From contig RPFO01000072.1 in the NCBI GenBank assembly GCA_009746045.1, positions 1,349,330 to 1,413,329 of the forward strand: a DNA stretch of 64,000 nucleotides. Direction: 5' to 3'. Below the pieces are notes generated by a model. It saw only the letters and a program-made list of their open reading frames with translations. It was not told the origin of the DNA and ran no database searches. Source of the stretch: Mesostigma viride (Eukaryota > Streptophyta > Mesostigmatophyceae > Mesostigmatales > Mesostigmataceae). The translations under genes and the position numbers were made by a program. Positions 1-10,800 of this stretch are shown in pieces (the stretch's first letter is position 1; every line of letters begins with the position of its first letter).

Positions 1-1022
1 TTCGCGAAGGTCACCCGGATGGGGCCAGGCTGGCCCGCCATCCAAGCTGCCGACTCAATGCGGATGCGCTCGTTGCCCAGCTGCAGCCGGCCCACGATGA
101 GGTTCTGGTACAGGCGTTGCGCTAGCATCAGGTCCGTTTCTGGCTGTGGCGCGACCTGGAAATATCGAACCACTATACTGCGTGACCGCTGGTCCTCTTC
201 AACAGCAGTCTTGTGGGCTGCAGCCCCCCTGCGTGCGGCATCCTCCATCAGGTTGGCAATGTCGGTCTGTTTCACCATGTTAGCGTAGCTGGTGGGTGCA
301 GGGGCGGCTGGCTGGGGCGGGGTAGTCATGGCGGCCTTGACCTCGGCAATGCTGGATTGAAGCTCAGCAGTGTCTTGGCGGATAGCAGTGGATAGGGCGC
401 CGAGTTGAGCGGCCATGTCGTCGACTTTCTGGTTGAGCTGGCGCAGGGTTGCGTCCGGGGAAGCAATGGGGGTATTGGCGGTGCCATCGGCATCCTCGAA
501 AGCGGCAAAAAGTGCCCGGAGGCAAGGGGCCTTCGCGTAGCTCAGAAAAACAGAAAGACGAAGCTGTGGCAGCTCCAGATGGCGAACGTCGTCCACCGAA
601 GTCTCGCTAGACGTGCTGGGAAAGTGTAGCTCATGGCCTTCGGCGTGCAGGAGGAGCAGGATAGCCTGCGCCTGCTCGGCGGTAAGCGAAAAGAACCGGT
701 GCTCGGCGACAGTCCCGCCAGGCAGGAAGTCCGCTGGGTCAAACGTAGCGTCGGCGATGGCGTCGGCGTCGTCGTCGTCAAGGGGGTCGGTCTCACGGGA
801 AACCTCGCTGGAAACAGGAGCCGCTGGCGGAGGGATCTGGCTGTCCATCTCGTCGACGGGGCCGGGGCAATGCCGCTTAGACGAAACGTTAATGGCGGCA
901 TCAGCAGACGATGGCTGGGTCGCAATGGTGTCCACAGCGTCGACTAGTTGCGTGATGGTATGAGGCGCTGAATCCCCCCCATCGGCGGGGGAGTGGGAGG
1001 CGGCTGAAGGTGATTCCGCCAT
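1..1022 (-). CDS. LINE ORF1-like protein, N-terminal part, runs off the left edge
   Basis: Reading leftward from an ATG at 1022, the frame stays open for 340 codons to the edge of the window, so the gene is partial. The first ~175 residues are acidic and Ser/Pro/Ala-rich. Then comes a heptad-rich stretch (LRQLNQKVDDMAAQL, then IRQDTAELQSSI), a Pro/Ala linker, and a segment containing RSIVVRYFQV and IRVTF. Coiled coil followed by an RRM-like domain is the usual order in L1-clade ORF1 proteins, which bind the element's RNA and act as its chaperone. The call rests on that architecture, not on a specific match. No stop or frameshift is visible, unlike the other ORF1 pieces here, so this copy may be young. 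The ORF2 expected to follow would lie outside the window. Confidence 0.6.
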   Translation of the reverse strand, partial: MAESPSAASHSPADGGDSAPHTITQLVDAVDTIATQPSSADAAINVSSKRHCPGPVDEMDSQIPPPAAPVSSEVSRETDPLDDDDADAIADATFDPADFLPGGTVAEHRFFSLTAEQAQAILLLLHAEGHELHFPSTSSETSVDDVRHLELPQLRLSVFLSYAKAPCLRALFAAFEDADGTANTPIASPDATLRQLNQKVDDMAAQLGALSTAIRQDTAELQSSIAEVKAAMTTPPQPAAPAPTSYANMVKQTDIANLMEDAARRGAAAHKTAVEEDQRSRSIVVRYFQVAPQPETDLMLAQRLYQNLIVGRLQLGNERIRIESAAWMAGQPGPIRVTFA

Positions 1023-3060
1023 GGCTACTTTCCGGAAAATACGATCCCTGCCTGCGCTGCGTTTTATGATATTGCGCTAAATCTTGGGCGATGGCGGCTG
1101 AAAATTATATCATCGTGTTCGTCATCAAAAGACGCTTCTACTGCAATTTACCCGACCAAACTTCATGCCCGGATGTAAAAGTTATGAGCATTCTCGGCAT
1201 CCATAGCTCGCCACACCGTAACTGTCGTAGCTTCTGTATAGCTATGCTGATTGATGTAGGAGCATCGATGCATGGATTCGTTCCAAATTTTGTAGGCATG
1301 ATTTATACGTTATAAAGATGCTATAGCCGCAGTCGCACAACAACTACGGCTTCGCGCAATCATCTTGGACTGGGTTTTACTGCGTCAATGCGCGTTTATT
1401 GTGACCGGAGTGACGATGAAGCTAGCACTTGTTATAAGCGGCTTTGTCACTGAAAATTTCTCATCGAGTACATTTCTTACGATGTATTTCGAATATTTCA
1501 TTAGTGCCGTGGGCCAGGAAAGTCTCAAAGCATCGGTCCTGTCGTCAGCTTGCTAGCTGTCCGTTAGCCTTATTTTTGCGGTTTTGACCTGGTGCAGTTT
1601 AGTGTCCCTGCGGTTACCGTCGACAAGGTTAAGTCGTCCTATCATTCGGTAAATAATCTAGGACTCAATGTTGTCGAAGGTTTGGGATGTCAAAGTTGCT
1701 TTTTTACCACTTTTCTGTAATGGTTTGTGGTAGTGGTTGCGCACAACCATTACGGTCAGATTTTCATCCGTTTTGTTCATGATTGGCTGCGTCTGTACCA
1801 AATATACTATAATAAGGATTGTTGTTACATGCAAATAAGTTCTATAATATGGTATCAAGATGGTTTGCACAGCCTAAATTACTCAGAAAGATGGTGTCCT
1901 GGCCAGTTTTTTGTTAGCCTTTTGGCTTTGTTTGTAATGCAGTTGTGCAGCCACCCCATCTGTCTTCATGTAACACCTGTGGAGGCCCCAGTGCCTTGCT
2001 TGCATACAAAAGTTAAGGTCAATGCAGTGTCTCTGACAGTGTATTTTCACCTTAGGCAAGCATATGGAGGTCATTTCTTATGTTGTGGATGCATGGGTTA
2101 CGTAGCCCCTTGCACACCCTTGCTATGCATGCATTTGGGCCTTGGCACAGTATACCTGCTAGTAGACATTGGTAGCCACCACATGGTGGTGTTCATGAAG
2201 TATATAGTTCAAGCTGCGTGTTAGTTCGATCATTTTGAGCATTACCCTGCAAGTAACAAGCACCATGTTCACACCTACCGTTGTAATGCCTCTTAGTAGT
2301 GCCGAGTTGTCGCCCCATAGCCAGTTAGCAGCCAATATGATGAAGCCCAGCATATGAGGAGCTACAGTAGCATTGCCAATGATGTAGGCTTACTTTACCT
2401 CATTTAGTCTAGCATTGGCATGTTAGAAAAACTGTGCATGCGGTAGGTTTGTGTGGTGGGTAGTCTTTGGCCTTCCCATGCCATGATACGCACGAATGTG
2501 ACTGTGCATTGGCATGGCTACCTATGTTTAATTGCTGTTATGGATGTTCTGCAGGCTGAAATTGATTATATAATGCATGTTTGATCATCAATGATGTTTT
2601 TTGTTGCTATGGGATAAGAATTCTGAGTTGTAATGTCACCAGCCAAACTGGACCCTATTTGTAGTGGCCAGTTATTTTTAGATAGTGCAGCTGGGTCCCT
2701 GGGACAACCCATGATGTCAGTGTTCAGAAGCCATGCCTGGCTACCCAAGCGACTGCCTTTCCAGTATTTGGAGCAACGGAATTGTTTTGAGGTGTAATAA
2801 TGCATTATACATGCGTTTTTTTTCGCACTCGCGCACCCCCCTGAGGGTGGTGCTATATTTATCACACATAGGACATTGCAACATGACCCATGACATGACC
2901 CCCAAGTAAGTCCATATATGTGTGTGCTTTGGTCCCAGTATGGACAGTAAATTGTTATTAGGTTGGTTTGTGGGCATTTTCTTGCAAAGTGCAACTGGCC
3001 CCTATTTGTAGTGGCGAGTTGGACACGATCCAAGGGCTAATAGCCCTGCTGCACCGCAAA
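1023..3060. other. Gene-poor stretch
   Basis: AT-richer than the flanking coding DNA. The open frames here are short and lack codon bias or recognisable motifs. A pair of direct repeats (core CCCTATTTGTAGTGGC) at about 2652-2667 and 3000-3015 brackets about 330 bases and could be the ends or target duplications of a small insertion. Nothing else is supported. Confidence 0.5.
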
Positions 3061-3061
3061 A

Positions 3062-3480
3062 TCAGCCCGCGTACGGCGGATCGAGCATGATGTCAGCCAT
3101 GGCCCGAGTCAGCGCCACCGACAAGCGCTGACGCCAATATGACGTCCAGGTCCGCGCCGACCATGGGGCCCGCTGGCCCTCCAGGTCCAGCCGGTCCTCC
3201 CGGAGCCGGCAACACTCCTTGAAGAAGGCGGAGGTCAGGGGCCCCATGGCCCCAAACTCCTCCATGCAGGACAAAGGCCGGCACCACACGATGGTGCCCG
3301 ACGTCGCCGTAGGCCAGGAGCTTGGCCCGCTCCGCCCGGTCCGCCGTGTAACCTGCCGTGATGGAGGCCCCAGCCACGTGGCTAAGAGCCAAGGGCCGCG
3401 CCACCGAAACGTCAATAAGCAGATGCCGGCCACGGTCCCCCCTCAAAGTCCAGCACCACGATGTCAGGCCGGTGGTGATT
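3062..3480 (-). pseudogene. Retroelement polyprotein C-terminal remnant
   Basis: The minus strand reads RPDIVVLDFEGG, then after a frame change HLLIDVSVARPLA, SHVAGAS, AKLLAYGDV and VVPAFVLHGGVWG, and after a second change WRQRLSVALTRAMADI before a stop at 3062. This series (a D-V-x-V-x-R-P block, a K-x-x-x-Y block, a V-P-F-V-like block and a terminal W-R-Q-R-L-S-x-A-L block) is the pattern I associate with the region downstream of reverse transcriptase in plant and algal retroelements. At least two frameshifts make it non-functional. The assignment to retroelement debris is fairly firm, the clade is not. Confidence 0.55.
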
Positions 3481-4540
3481 TATATATATGTCCTGTCAAA
3501 GCTGGATGAATTAACTTCAGGGTTGAAAATCAACACCTATGCTGAATGCTGACTAGAGGACACGTACCTTCTGCTTGTTGTCTTCAGGCTCAGCTTCATC
3601 CTACGCCATGTCTTTCACTTGGAATCATGAACAGCTAGGCGCACATCACGCTGTTTGCGGAGGCTGGACATAGCTTACGTCTGACCCTCTCGAGCAGCGA
3701 TGCTTGACGAGGCGTCCGGCGTACCATGAACGAGGCGCTTTCACGAGGCTCGGGGAAAGAGTCAGGCAGAAAAGCTGGATGGCAATCGGGGCTGGCTTCA
3801 CATACCTACAATCGGGATGCCGAAAGAGCAGGTTCCAGTAAACAGTGTCGACTCAACCAGCGCAAGGCGTATTCATGCTTCATTTCGCAACGATTGCAGC
3901 TGTGATATTCAGTGATGCGCGCAGGTCTACACTACAGAGCCAGCGAAAAATCAGGCTGGGCTTTGCTCTAGAAGGTATAACACCCTGCGCAAATGGGATG
4001 ACAAAAGTGAAAGAAACAAAGAAGTGGCATATTTTTACGTGCGCTGCCATTATCAGCCCCCGGCGCACGCACCCTCCCGGGCACCTCCAATTGCTGCGGT
4101 AGCGCGGCATTTACAATGGCAGTCATTTTAACAAAAAAGTTTTTCGGTCAAAAATTTTTGAATTATAGTCACAGAATCGTGCAAGCGGCTTACCTCGAGC
4201 TAACCCATCGCCATGTTCGATAAGTTTCCGGTGCGACTTTTCGGGGGTCCGCTGAAAAATGCAGCGGACCCGACCCGAGCCCGCGAAATTGACCGCCTAT
4301 TTCCTGTTTCCCCGGGAAAATGGGCCGATTTCTTGAGGATAAAAAAATATGTACGTGAAGTAGATGAGTTATGACGGCTTAAAATGCATTCGCTTAGCTG
4401 CGTGACTTTTGGCCTCGTCGGCACCATCCTGCACACCAGATTTTCGGGATCTCGCGCCAATTTGGTGACGGTCGAATTATAAATCCGTTTTTCGCGGGTC
4501 TCGGACCGTTGTGGGTTTACATCTCCCCACATGGAGGTTG
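3481..4540. other. Intergenic stretch with a perfect hairpin
   Basis: No gene is supported. At 4245-4271 a perfect 10-base inverted repeat (GGGTCCGCTG and its complement) flanks a 7-base loop. Short open frames on both strands show no coding features. Confidence 0.45.
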
Positions 4541-4544
4541 TAGC

Positions 4545-4700
4545 TCAGACTGTATTAAAAACCATATGCCCCCTCTCAGGGCTATGTGTTACATGTACTC
4601 CGGCCCAACGGAGTTGTGTCAATTAATTAATCAATTAATTAATTAATTAATTAATTAATTAATTAATTAATTAATTAATTAATTAATTAATTAATTAATT
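4545..4700 (+). repeat. Retroelement 3' tail with (TTAA)n
   Basis: Carries the block GTATTAAAAACCATATG, 'TCTCAGGGCTATGTG', a short hairpin built on CTCC...CAACGGAG, and then a pure AATT/TTAA array from 4621 to 4700. The same order recurs at 29523-29651 and 29750-29840, so this is the 3' end of a dispersed retroelement whose body is missing (5' truncation). The tetranucleotide array takes the place of a poly(A) tail. Confidence 0.7.
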
Positions 4701-6510
4701 GAACGTGTAGGTCCTCCTGCTGTCACGTCCGTGAGCTAGATCATCCGCACACAGCGAGGATACATTATAAAGATGGCGGGTTGCTCAGTGCTGCCATGGA
4801 TACGGTAGCCAAGAATGCTTGCGCAATATAGACAACCGGTGTGGGAAACACTTACGGAGACGTTGTAGCGCTGAAGCAGTTCAACGTCAGGGGGTTGTGG
4901 CATTACCCCCGGATACCAACGGTTCCCATGCCAGTCGACTCAACAAGATACCATATATCGGGCCAAGGGCACTAGCTGCCGGTACTCTTTTGTGTTGTGA
5001 ATGTTCGTGTCGTAACAGACCCTAGCCAGGCTCGGGGGATGATTGCCAAAGGACGCAATGCAGGAATTGCTGTGAAGCAATTTGTTTGATAGCGATGCTA
5101 TGCGTGGAAGTCGGTAAGCTAAGCACGCACTTAATTTCATCTTGGTGCAGGCAATAGCTATGCGACAGGTCACTACGGGTGACAAGGGTTGGAATGGCAT
5201 TATTACAGTAATGCACACTATTATTAAGTCTTGTTGATAGCAACAGACCACATCGGGAGCAGTCAGCGTAGGGGCGCTGCCAGTGCGTGAGTTAAGCATG
5301 GAGTTGCGTCTGACAGAATCAGCACACCAGTAGTTATTGGGACACTGAGATGCGCTGGTTAGGCTATGCTTGGGATAGCGTGGGAGCTCATGCAGGCAAT
5401 ATAGGCGCGATGCACAGTCAGGGCTTGGTTGAGACAGGCCGGTCCTGGACATATCGTTATGTGGGTTGCATGTCCAGGAATCAGGAATTAAGGGCGTGGT
5501 GGAGCCTACCTAGGCTAGATGGGAGGCGGGATTGTGTTTCTGTCAGGATTTCAACCTCAGGCTACTACCTCTTATGGCACAGATGCCGCAGCTTACGATA
5601 ACCCTTTACACGTGTCATTTGAAGTGTCGATTGCGTCGCCAGTCACGAGTGAAAGTGCAGATCGTGTGCTTGAAAGATATTATATGCTGCGACCTTCAGG
5701 TTTGGTCGTTCGGCACTCATTACTAGATATGTCCTGGATAGAGAAATGCTTCGATTTGTGCCAGATAAAACGGGCAGTGAGGCGGCAATTTTAGTTTGCC
5801 ATGATGCCATTTTTTAGATGCTCTTATGTGTGGTGAAAATGTCAGGACGGCATTTCTGGAATGCGGTTTTGTTGTGTCATGAATCACGACAAACGTTTAT
5901 CGTGTTCTGACAAGCGTGTGTCAAGCGTGTGTTGCTTTGGTGACTCGTGTGGGCTTGACTACGTGTGTGGGGGAGACACCGGCAGTGTGTAGTCTCTTTC
6001 ATGTACCTTAATTCATGTCGAGCCTTCGTTTGTCCTCACATCTTGAGGCAAGGCTTGTTGACATCCGTTTCCTTGTGTAGGGTGTGTTCGTCCTCAGTCG
6101 TGGGCAACACAATTGCAGATGTGATTGTACAAGGTCGACTACCAATATAATTAATTTAAAAGTGCAATTCAAGTTGCAGCTGTGAACCATCTGATTTATC
6201 CATGAGACAAGTCGCGAGGCTATCATGCAGTTTCTTGAGCAGAGGGATACATCTCAATAGGCGTCCTTAGATGGTCAGTTAATTCGTGGCCAATCAACGG
6301 GGGTCTAGAGCGACGCATGGTAAGCGTCTGCTCATTCTTAATTGATACATATGGCAGTGACCTACGTCTCTCAAAGATGTGGCAGCTGCATGTGCATGGG
6401 ACCAGGCCAGGCATTTCAGCTTTATAGCTCACCAGGGGTTCCCAAAGGCTGAATGGCCAGGACATATAGTGATGCAGGAGATAGTTGCACGCAAACGCGA
6501 CACTGCTTCT
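4701..6510. other. Gene-poor stretch
   Basis: Several open frames of 60-170 codons exist on both strands, but none shows a recognisable motif, consistent codon bias or splice structure. No RNA gene is recognised. Confidence 0.4.
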
Positions 6511-6516
6511 CATGCC

Positions 6517-6850
6517 TCAGTGCCCAAGGGCCGGCACCAAAGCCGGGCCCGGTATTGGCGGAGAGGAACGTGCCATGCCGCGCTGGTGGGGAGCAGGCGG
6601 ACCGATAGTCGGATGCTGGGCCGGTAAGCTATGTATAGGTACACGGGAGCCGTCAACTTGAGCATGAAGAGGTCTGGCCGGATTGTCGTGGCCGACCGCC
6701 AGGGCCTCTGTCTTCTTGCTGATCCTGAGTCCCACCACGCGGGCCTCAATGGCTATACAGTCAAGCCATGCATGGGTCTGCACATATGCTCGGCACCCTC
6801 CAGGAGGGTGGTGCATCGTCGGCGTAAGTAATTTCCGCCAGCATGACCTG
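6517..6850 (-). pseudogene. LINE reverse-transcriptase fragment
   Basis: The minus strand gives YADDA, followed in another frame by THAWLDCIAIEARVVGLRIS and KKTEALAVG. YADD is the catalytic motif of reverse transcriptase domain C, and the following helix ending in GLRISKKTE matches the domain D consensus (GLxIxxxKT). Frame changes around 6800 break the frame. It is a decayed piece of LINE ORF2, unrelated in detail to the intact LINE at 55326-61688, whose motif is YVDD. Confidence 0.6.
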
Positions 6851-7811
6851 TGTGTCTGGTGTCAACCGCACCATACGTGCGCCAACGCCGGTTGGCTACC
6901 AGCATCCGGGTTCCCAACCCGGCCGTCACACGGGCAAAACGCTTGCGTGCTTGGGTCTATATGTAACGTAGTCCATGCATGGTGCAGGCGATCGATAAAG
7001 GGGTTTGATGGCATCACATGGGTCGGTATAATGAATTAATGATGGAATGCTTTCTGGCATAAATATTAGATAGGGATTATGCAGTCTAGCATGTCATTTA
7101 GTCTGCATATGTAGGTAGCTAATTATAATGATGCTTTGGTTTGGTCGTCAACAGTATGCAACATATATAGCCTGCAATTGCCATTAGTAACTAAGCAAGT
7201 AGGTATAAGTTTGCGTGCCATGCGCAGCGCCCGGGCAACTTCTATGTTGCGCATGTGCGCATATGTGTATGTCAATTGGGCCAGTTTCCATTATGCAAAT
7301 AAACTACATCATTTTTACGCTCCCACGAGCATGAGTGAGAAGGTCCAACCCATGCCCTGGGTTGGAGGTATCTTAGCGTAGCCATGTCTATGCTCTTGGA
7401 AACTCTTGATCTCTCATGCTGCACCATCCTGCACCGAGTCGGCATGATGAGACAAGTTCAAGTAAAACTGGTAACTAGAAATAGGTACCAGTACCATCCA
7501 AGGGTTAAAGTCTTTGATGATATAGCAAATGTCCAGTGGCTCATGCATGCTCAAACCGGCCATCATAACGACCTTCCCCCTTCAGGCTTGAGCGGCAGGA
7601 ATATTTCAATCATTACTGATATGACGTATATTCACGGTAAGAACCCACCCTCCTTCCATCCCTCTTGTCCGCATGCTTGATTAAGCTCGTTCTCACAAAT
7701 TTTACCTAGTTCCCCCTTCATGCTCAAGACCGGTGCAGCAATGATTGATTATTGATATTTCATATTCACAATGAGCACCCACCCTCCTTTCTCGATCATG
7801 CCCGTCCTCGA
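6851..7811. other. Gap with repeated gene-end fragments
   Basis: No gene is supported. Two segments (about 7565-7592 and 7708-7730) resemble the last coding bases of the minus-strand gene that ends at 7812 (core CCTTCA, G/C-rich, CTTGAGCGG), suggesting local duplication of that gene's 3' end. Confidence 0.4.
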
Positions 7812-10800
7812 TCATGACCTCCCGCCTTCATGCTTGAGCGGTGGTAGCAGTAAGAAGCCACTCTCCAGCCTTGACGTTGGGCCAGTCCTCACCGTCTGCA
7901 GCAGCTCATCCCATGATGTCAGCATGTGGGACCGCTGCAGGTCCATCTCGATCTCGATGGCCAGGGAGCCCCCTGGCACCCTGAAGCGCACCAGGTGCGG
8001 TGCCGGCGCGCCTGACCCCGATGTGGCAGCGCCTGCTTGTGCGTTGCTGTTGTTGTTCCTGCTGGATGGCCCTTGGTCGTCTGTTGTGACAAGACCACGT
8101 GTGCAAAGCACAACAAGGATCGAAGAGATGGTCATCTGCATGCATGCATGCCCTGAAGCCCTGAGCTATACTACTTACTGACTACTCAATCAGTTGTCTG
8201 TACTGATAATGACACTGCATGGCAGATACGAAGGTTTGCCTATAGCGATCAAAGCGGTGGCCCGGCGATATAGAAGGGATGACATGAAAGATGGTACTGG
8301 CGTAAGTGCGGTTGTCAATCGGAAAAATTCGTCAGTGAATGGTCATTTGTCATCCACTTTAGTCCACGCATTACTCGCTTGCTTGGCCGGACAGCAGATA
8401 GTTGTCCATGCATGTGTCTGGCAGGCAGGCAGGCAGGGGCCGGACCTTCCGAGATTTACCATATTCACGTGTGACTGCCTCTGAGCTTCCGCTGATCGAG
8501 GCTGACTTTGTTTAAGTCAAACTCCCCATCAATAGAGCGGTAATTTCAGCACATCACTGCTGTCGCTGCATGCTGTATATTTCTATAGTATACCACATGC
8601 ATTTAGTTCATTGTCCACAAGATAATCTCATCAGTATTTGCGTGCCTTACTCTGACACAAGTTCCCCCTACTTTCCCTTCCTCCATGCAGTCAACCACTA
8701 CACCCATGGATCCTTCCCTTGCAAGAACCCTTCCCTTTTTTGCCAGAGGCCTCTGACAGCCCCTAATACCCCCTGGCCCTTCGTGCATGCATAGCCCTTC
8801 AGCCAATCCTGCAATGATGATACTATCCCCCACATGAATCGTGTATTCCGAGTTCATGAATAGATTTGAACCAGTTCCCTGGCAAACCTGCGTACAGTAC
8901 CCCCCCACTGTGCCATCTGTAAGGCATTGCAAACTAATGTGCATGTCCACTTAATTGATAATCACCCGTGGCCTCCACTGGCTGGGATGCCGCACAGTAC
9001 CAGAGTACTCACGAGTACATTATAGAGTGAACCACTTTGGGGAGTGCAGCTAGGCCGACCGTCGGAAGCCAACCAATGTGCATGACCTGAGCATGCACGC
9101 GCACGACAACATACCTGCAAAGAGCGCGGACAGCACATCTCCTACGTATGCCCCGCGCGGCATGATGCGTGGCCGCCCCCAGCGCCCTGCAGTGCCCCCA
9201 CCGGCAGGACCACCCCCCGCTACGCCCCTCTCCCTCATGCTGTCATCCGCACCCGGCCGCTCCTCCATGCTGCCATCCACAGCACCCTCCAGTTCAAAGT
9301 CCTCCATCAGAACACCCACGATGCGGTACCCCACCAAGCTCGCCCTTGCATGCCAGCCTTCTGGACCACCAGCCCCGTCTCCTGCTGTCGGCCCGGGCCA
9401 GGGGGCGAGGGCAGCGCGAGTGCGGGGGCGGTGGGGGATGGTCCCCGGCAGTGCCACCCCCATGCTGCCCCTTGGTCTTGCTGTGTCATCTAAAGAAGGG
9501 TCATTGTCAGAGGGTGCGGCGTGAAGGAGCCGACTCTTGGCCATCAGATGACTGTCTCTGATGTGGCTCATATTGCTGCTGGCGTTTGCCTGCTGAGGGA
9601 TCGGGTCGCCCATGAGTGCCCGGATGCTGCGCAGGAGGGGCTCTGGGTCATTCACCCCTTTGCTGCGGCGGGCCACCGTCCGCCATGCTCCGCCGTACTC
9701 TGCCTCGCCTGGCCGGGTGCATGGGTGACGGTCAGGTGGGCGGCCATGCATGTCAGTGACAGCACAGGTCTGGACAGCCCACTTGGTGTCATCCACAGGC
9801 TGCTATCCAATCATTCGTGTCCTAGCATATGTAAGCAGCGATCCCACCTCTGCTTCTGACAGGCGAGATGCCAGTGGCACTGCATAATTATGGGAATCCT
9901 AGCTGTAGCTCCATCATCAGCAGGCCAGGCAGGGCTAGGTGAACAGGGCGAGCTCATGATGGGATCGACACGCAAAGCACACGATTAATCGACCGGATTC
10001 CCATGGCAGTGTTACGGCCCTAACCTGTTTGTATAGCCCTAGCAGTGTTGATAGCGGCATAGCGCCCCCCCGATAGCCATCGTGCGTGCACCCATAAAAC
10101 CGCGACGTGGTGACTGGTGGGGTCTTCGGGAGTCTATTATGGCAGCCTCAGCAGCACAGTCAGCGCGCGCGCCGAGGGAGAAGGGGGGTACCGGCGTCCC
10201 ATGCGTGGGCAGGGACAATAGCCGGTCCACTGTCAGCAGGAGAGCATACACTTAAGTCGTACTGCATGGGCCAATGTCCGGTCGTTGCTACCGTCCATGT
10301 CTGAAGGAAATGGAAGTGCTGACGTCTCGCAGACTGCCCTTTATTGTGCAAGGGGACTGCCTTGTTCCAAGTTGCGTAACCCCATCTTCCCCCCCCCCCT
10401 GCCCCCCCCAATGCCTGACACTCCGATGGCCCACTTGTGGCCCCCTTAAAGTAGGGGTGGGCGTAGAGACATCGAGGGACCAGGCATATTACCTGCTGGC
10501 CCCACCCAAGGCTCAGAAGCACCCAATAACCCGCACACCCCCATCTCACAGATAAGAAAGCACCTAATAACCCGCACACCCCCATCTCACAGATAAGAAA
10601 GCACCCAATAACCCGCACACCCCCATCTCACAGATAAGAAAGCACCCAATAACCCGCACACCCCCATCTCACAGATAAGAAAGCACCCAATAACCCGCAC
10701 ACTACCCCCATCTCACAGATAAGAAAGCACCCAATAACCCGCACAACCCCATCTCACAGATAAGAAAGCACCCAATAACCCGCACACCCCCATCTCACAG

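Noticed and set aside
1883-3033. Short frames of 63-155 codons in the AT-rich left region
   Set aside because: No motif, no codon bias and no splice structure; expected by chance at this base composition.
9169-9561. Plus-strand Pro/His-rich 130-codon frame
   Set aside because: It is antisense to the minus-strand exon 9802-9115, which ends in a good donor and phase-links to the next exon.
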